Assembly (NCBI RefSeq): GCF_003473485.1
Contig: NC_053043.1
Span: forward strand, 15,157,001 to 15,221,000
Length of the DNA stretch: 64,000 nucleotides
From: Medicago truncatula
Taxonomy: Eukaryota; Streptophyta; Magnoliopsida; Fabales; Fabaceae
Reading direction: 5' to 3'
The notes beneath the pieces are model-generated. The model worked only from the letters and a program-made list of their open reading frames with translations, did not search any database and had not been told where the DNA came from. The position numbers were made by a program, and so were the translations under genes. Every line of letters begins with the position of its first letter. Positions within the stretch are counted from its first letter, which is position 1. Positions 58,237 through 64,000 of the stretch are shown piece by piece.

Positions 58237-60207
58237 AAACTAAAGGAACCACATAAATGACTATAATAATGTTGAATAATTACGAGATAAGTTGTAGGAA
58301 TAACGAACCAATGAGATGAAAATATATTCATGAAAAAAATTCATCAGAATTCCTTTAACTTAATTCAATGTTTCAAATAGTTCATTTATATGTTTTTTTT
58401 TTTTTTGTGTGTCAAATTAGTTCTTTATTTTTAAAATTTCAACAATATTGTATTAAACTTCATTTTTTAACCATTAAAAAGGTAAATTATATTTACACTT
58501 CACCAAATAACATCTAAATTAAATCATACTTACCGTAAAATTTCTAACTAATCGAAATAACATAATACTTTTAAGTTTTTATATAATATACTATGACATC
58601 ATGCATAATGTTAAAATATTATTTATGGTATATATCATTAGATGTTCATGTACATAACCAATATGTCACAAAAGTTGACTAAGTAATAAAAAGAATGAAA
58701 CTTAGATCAACATTGTAATTTTGTTGGCCACAACACAAATAGTCTTTAATTTTTTAGCCATATTGTTTCTTCTTTGCATCCAGTAACAAAATAATAATAA
58801 TTGATCAGTTCATACAATAAAAAAATGCTACTTTTTCTTCAAATAAATAGGGTTTAGCACTTGGTCAGTTATAAAAAAAAGCCTTCTTAAATTAGACTAG
58901 ATATTAAATGTCTCTTAAATAAGCCAATGTGTTAATGTGTTGATTAATCTATGACATTTTGGTGGGCATCGAAGATTAGATGCAAAAATGTTATTCGATG
59001 GTGTAGTTGGGACAAATTGGCTATGATAAAGGTGTGGGGAGGGATGGTATTTTGGCATATCTATGTTTTTTTTTTAATACAAAGCTAAAATTAAACAACA
59101 GCAAAAAGAAAAGAAACAAATTACATTTTAGAAAAGATAGTTTTGGCCGCGTCAATCCATAGGAGATTCCGAAGACCCTCCGACAGTGATGCATGATGGC
59201 AAAAGTCAATATGCAAAGATGATGAGTACTTGGTTAAGAGTGCTTATCTCATTTGTACAAATATCCCTCATTGATTATAATTGAATGGAGAGTTGAAAGG
59301 GATTAAAATAATTTGTGCATAATTTATCACTAAAATTTAAGATTTTATGTGGTGTTTAGAGATAAATTGTCTTACGAATCGGCAAAGACTTAGAAGTAAA
59401 GAAGTATAGTGCGTGACAAACTAAGTAAAGTGACAAAATAAATCAACGTTAACATACGGCCTGTTTGGATTAGCTTATTTTAAGGCTTATGTAAAACAAC
59501 TTATGAAAATAAATATGCTTTTATGTATTATTTATAATCTTGTTAATGAAGTTTATGAAAAAACAATTTAAGAAGGTACAATTTCCGTTAATGAGAACTT
59601 ATGAATTAAGATAAAAACTTATTTATTTTCATAAGCTCTTTTTCATAAGCTCAAAATAAGCTCAATCCAATAGTTATAGAGTCTTCCAGCTAGCTTCAAG
59701 TTAATCCACATTATGATTATCTTTTTACAACCTGCATGTGTGAAATTTTTTTCTAAAAATCATTATTTATTTTTTATATTCTCAAAAAAATCTGAAAAAA
59801 ATTGCATTAGCTTTATTTGATTTTTAAAATTTTACGGTGGTATTTTATTAAAATCCCACATTCCACTCCTTTATCGAGCTTTATTTTATTTTTGTAGTGG
59901 AATTTTGTGAAAGGGATTCTAATGTATGTTTATATTTAAGTATATTTTGGATTCTATAATCTAAACATAACTAAATTGTGTTTGAATTATAGAATCCGAA
60001 ACTCAAGAACATGGTTTTATAAAAACATATAACACACGAGAAATGGATATGAAGTAAAAACTAATAGTCAACATGTTTGGCAAAAAACAGAGCTATCCTT
60101 GAAAAAAAAAAAAAAAAAACTCTTGTAGAGACTATATTAAACAATTCAACCTCAAATTAATAATTCTTAGTGAGTAGATCAAATCTATAAAGTTTCATAA
60201 AATTTTA
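58237..60207. other. Intergenic, AT-rich, one small MITE at 59462-59673
   Basis: No gene. The words 'ctgtttggattagcttatttt' at 59461 and 'aaaataagctcaatcca' near 59653 are inverted ends of a ~210-bp MITE of the 'cataagctt' type; related fragments occur in MOSC and HAD introns. Confidence 0.5.
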
Positions 60208-60718
60208 AGGGTTAAATAAGTTTTTTGTCCTATAAAATTTTCAAATTTTAAGTTTTAATTCCTATAAAGTTTTTCATCAATTTTTGGTCCTTAAAAAAAC
60301 TTCTACCGCCGCTTAACGTCTCTCTATTTAAATCAAATCATGTGTATACTTCACATTTTGGAATTGATTTTTATAAGGATGTTCATAGTATTACAACAAT
60401 CTTTTCTAAAAAAAATTGAATTGTTTAACAAGATATGAATTAAATATGAATTTTTAAGCGCTAAAAACTTAAAAATTCATATTTAATTCATCACTTATTA
60501 AAAAAAAACTTTTGCTTGAGAGATTTCTATAACGTACTAAACACGACCACAAAAAAATAATAGAAAATTTTGAAAGATACACATGATTTTACTTAAATGT
60601 AGGGACCAAAAGTTGTGATAGAAATTTTATGAGGAATAAAAAATTGATGAAAAATTTTATAGGAACTAAAACTTAAAATTTTAAAAAAATTATAGGGACC
60701 AAAAATATAGTTAATCTA
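60208..60718. repeat. Inverted-repeat MITE with an inner near-perfect palindrome
   Basis: The left arm (TTTTAAGTTTTAATTCCTATAA, CATCAATTTTTGGTCC) is mirrored by the right arm (GATGAAAAATTTTATAGGAACTAAAA). An inner palindrome at 60433-60491 pairs ATGAATTAAATATGAATTTTT with its inverse around AGCGCT. No clean target duplication could be assigned. Confidence 0.65.
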
Positions 60719-62626
60719 AATTTTAAAAATATTTGTCACTTTCTTTTTGCGAATATAAACATATGACACTTTATCTTTCAAAAAAAAAAAAAAATGACAC
60801 TTTATATATAAATAGGTTTCAATGATCAATGTATCATAATTTTTTTAAAGTACAAGTAAAATATTGATTACAAGTACACGTGAAAATAATTCAGTTATTA
60901 TCGACATTATATATAATATGTATAAGTTGGAGTTCAAATTTAAAATTCGTTCACTTTATAAATACGCTTTAGTGATCATAAATTCATTCACTTTAAAAAT
61001 TAAATTATGATCACTAAACTATTTGATAATTTTTTTATAAAATATCTTATGGTTATCGATATTTATTTTCTATAATCATGCATGATCGTTAAGATAAAAA
61101 AAATATTTAATGGTTGTGTTATGTACAACAAGTTTGGAAGTGTAATAATTGTAACAAGAGCTACTTTTAGACTCTGTTTAGATTGATGAAATAGAACGAA
61201 ATGGAATGGAATAAAATGAAACATAATAAAATGAAGTGGAACGAAATGAGATGAAATAAAACTTACATTATATTGTTTGAATATTTTATGATGGAACGAT
61301 TTAGAATATGTAAAAGTTGCATTTCTCTCTTTTTCTTTCTGGTCAACAAAGTTGAATTTCTCTTTGATTTTCACTTAAGCACGGAGATCATTGTTTCGTG
61401 GGTCTCGTAAAATTTTATCTTGGCAAAAATGAACCACACCTCATTTTAAATCATTTCAAGACTTGGATTGTTTACGTCTCTTCATGTACTACTTGTTGCA
61501 CCAAATTAAATTTTAAGGCACCCAAAGCATGATCAAGTTCTCTTCGACAATCCTCTAAATTTAAGGAGAGCAATCTTTTCATGGTTTCTCTTATTCATGT
61601 TAACTCCTTATGATTATATAAACGAGTACATTTTTCGATCATGATGCTATATATGCATAATGCATGACATATATAAAAACTATAACAACATTTAATTATG
61701 TATCCTAAAGTCACTCCTAATCAACCAACCACGGATGCGTTTTGCTGATACGTACAAATAAATATTCATCGTACTACCAATTGAGTAAAGCTCACAAGTA
61801 CTCCCAACAGTTACATATCAATATTCATCGTGCTACCAACCGAACTACATTACCCACCAAACATTAATTTGATATGTTTTGTTACGTCAAATTTGTTTCC
61901 ATTTTTGTTTATAATTATAAATTCAAATCTAGTACAATTGGGAGTGTTATTTAACTTAACGCTTTAAATGGGTGGTGTACCATTGAAAAACCATCGAATA
62001 TAATAATTATTATTTTTGACTAACCATCCAATATAATCTTATCATGCCCATTTAGTCCCTAGCCTATGAAATTCAAATGACTAAAAATTCCCTCTAATTA
62101 AGCAATTAATACATTACGGATTACCCACCAAACATTAATTTTGTCCTGATTTACCATAATGAAGCAACCAATTAATCTCATAACCCTTTGAAATATTTTT
62201 GTATGGTGGATCCACTCTACCCCAATAATCAAACAATACTACATATGTGTGCTTTCTTCCTACTCCAAAATACCTTTTACACAAATGTCAAACTAGTAAA
62301 AGTTCGAAAAGTAAGAAGTTGGTAACTGCTTACTTTTCTATGAAGTCATAGGAAAAAAAAAATGTAACATAGCAAACTTCAATAAAATAAATATCATAGT
62401 CTAAAAAATTAATGAAAGTGTTATATGTATGATCTAATATGAAAATGTCCCTACACATTTTCCTATCAAATCTTAGTTAACATAACTTCTTTCCATGTCT
62501 TGTCTCTCTCCCATTATGTTCTCCCTCTACCCTATTTAAATGGACACACACCTAGTACGCTTTTCCTCAACCGTTTCACACTAACCTTATAGAATTTTAA
62601 ACCTCTCACCAAATATACCAACAAAA
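60719..62626. other. Intergenic and QRT3-like promoter
   Basis: No gene. A pentamer-like run ('gaaatggaatggaataaaatg') is at 61195-61260. The last hundreds of bases should be the promoter of the gene at 62627; a TATA-like TATTTAAA is at 62533-62540, 87 bases before the ATG. Confidence 0.5.
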
Positions 62627-64000
62627 ATGACTAGAAAATGTTTCGTTTGTTTCATGTTTCTTGAGGTTGTTTGTTTCATTGTAATTGGTGTTCATGGTGA
62701 CAAAAATTTACCTGCTAGGAAAATTTCTGATGGAAATTATCATGTAACAATGAGAAAATTGCAATCATTTAAAACCTCTTTAACAAGACATGATTCTTTT
62801 GCTTCAACACCATCATCTTCTTTTGCACCTTCTCCTTCTTCTCAGCCAGCTGAGGTATAATTCAATCATATGCACAACCTTGAGCCTTTGATTTTTGTTT
62901 AGTACATTTTTTTACTAGGACTAACCGTATATGTTATTTTAGTACCTAAGTTTTTTAGTAGAGAACATTAGGAACAATGCCTATAACATTGTACCTAAGT
63001 TTTGTAATTTTTACTGTGTGAAAATATCAAATGTTTGATGATTTTTTTTGTCATGTAGGGTATGAACAATCCAAGAGTATACCATGTGACATCCTATGGT
63101 GCAGACCCAACAGGCAATTCAGATAGCACTGAAGCATTACTTGCAGCCATAGCAGATGCAACCAATGGTCCAAGTGAAGGATATTTGATGGAAGGCATCA
63201 GTAACCTTGGAGGTGCACAGATTAATCTTGAAGGTGGAAATTATATGATCAGAAGGTCACTCAAGTTACCGGTATCCGGCGTTGGAAACCTAATGGTATG
63301 CATGCAAAAATTGTTTCATTTGCTAATTACATAAAAAAAATTATAAATCAGATATCTCTGCGTACAACTGTAGAAACTAATTCTCAAAGATGCACAATTG
63401 TAGAAAAATTCCGTGCTGTCCTTTTTTATTACAATATGAAAAGTATCTACCAATGTTTACATATCCATTGTCATTATTTGACAATTGGCAGTGTTTTAAG
63501 ACTTTATGGCTAGGCCAAATTCAATTTTTGAGACAAGTAGTCTCAATTTAGTATATTTTAGTCATGATGGTGAAGCAGTTGGTCTAACTAGACCAAGAAA
63601 AAATGAGTATTGACTATTTCTATTTCATTAAAGCATTCAAAAAATTCAAAATTTTTGACATGTCAATTTAATTTTTTGTTGTTGTAATATGATGGAAAAA
63701 CAGATACATGGAGGAACCATAAAAGCCTCAAATGATTTTCCAAATGATGGCTACATTATTGATTTATCAACCTCTTCAAATGAAAATGATGGGAAAAATT
63801 CACCTTCATCATCCTACAATTTTGAGTACATAACTCTCAAGGATCTCTTATTGGATTCAAACTTTAGAGGAGGAGGCATTTCAGTCATAAATTCACTCAG
63901 AACAAACATAGACAATTGTTACATTACACATTTCACTACCAATGGAATTTTAGTCCAAAGTGGCCATGAAACATACATAAGAAACTCTTTCCTTGGCCAG
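62627..64000 (+). CDS. QRT3-like polygalacturonase, 3' end outside window
   Basis: The 5' part of a pectin-degrading enzyme gene of the QUARTET3 type (Pectate_lyase_3 / GH28-like right-handed beta-helix). Exons are 62627-62854, 63059-63295 and 63704 to at least 64000, joined by GT-AG introns in phase 0; 254 codons are visible. Residues 1-24 form a signal peptide (hydrophobic LEVVCFIVIGVHG). A Ser/Pro-rich spacer (SSSFAPSPSSQPAE) follows. The catalytic fold opens with YHVTSYGADPTGNSDSTEAL and continues through GGAQINLEGGNYMI, GGTIKASNDFPNDG and IDNCYITHFTTNGI. Known role in the family: degrading pollen mother cell wall pectin so that tetrads separate (Arabidopsis QRT3, At4g20050); the paralogue At4g20040 is the alternative match. 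The active-site Asp pair lies beyond the edge, so activity cannot be judged. Confidence 0.88.

Overview
This is plant nuclear DNA, almost certainly from an inverted-repeat-lacking-clade legume such as Medicago. Genes are split by many short introns in an AT-rich background full of MITEs, LINEs and LTR relics. A two-exon nodule-specific cysteine-rich (NCR) peptide gene points to that clade. No part of the window looks bacterial or viral.

Layout. 1-8517: two tandem copies of a MOSC-domain (mARC-type) molybdenum protein gene on +; the first is cut by the left edge, the second is complete (8 exons). 11407-13458 (-): single-exon PPR protein, orthologue of Arabidopsis EMB1025. 13.9-16.5 kb: repeat-derived block with two homologous TATA promoters, one in front of a decayed ORF and the other in front of three miRNA-precursor-like hairpins. 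17553-19328 (-): cationic amino acid transporter. 22171-25137 (-): three-exon HAD hydrolase with a 316-bp tandem array in its second intron and an inferred 5'UTR intron. 27-34 kb: TRIM element, a LINE inside a LINE, a solo LTR and a MULE-type MITE. 34499-38540 (-): 12-exon allantoate amidohydrolase (AAH), with one GC-AG intron. 38.7-62.6 kb: about 24 kb of transposon-rich DNA holding nested MITEs, two decayed LINEs (one with a solo LTR inside), a BPC/GAGA-binding-factor pseudogene, a duplicated NCR segment (one frameshifted copy, one apparently intact), a CACTA-like element and a 2.2-kb fold-back element. 62627-64000 (+): 5' part of a QRT3-like polygalacturonase gene running off the right edge.

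The order QRT3-like, AAH, EMB1025 matches the Arabidopsis At4g20040/50-At4g20070-At4g20090 neighbourhood, which supports those identities. The genes do not form one pathway: they cover molybdenum redox, organelle RNA processing, amino-acid transport, purine (ureide) catabolism and pectin remodelling. The features least likely to be in an automatic annotation are the NCR pair, the hairpin cluster and the exact boundaries (with target-site duplications) of the small mobile elements.

All intron-exon structures were worked out by eye from reading frame, splice sites and remembered family sequence; no alignment or search was run.
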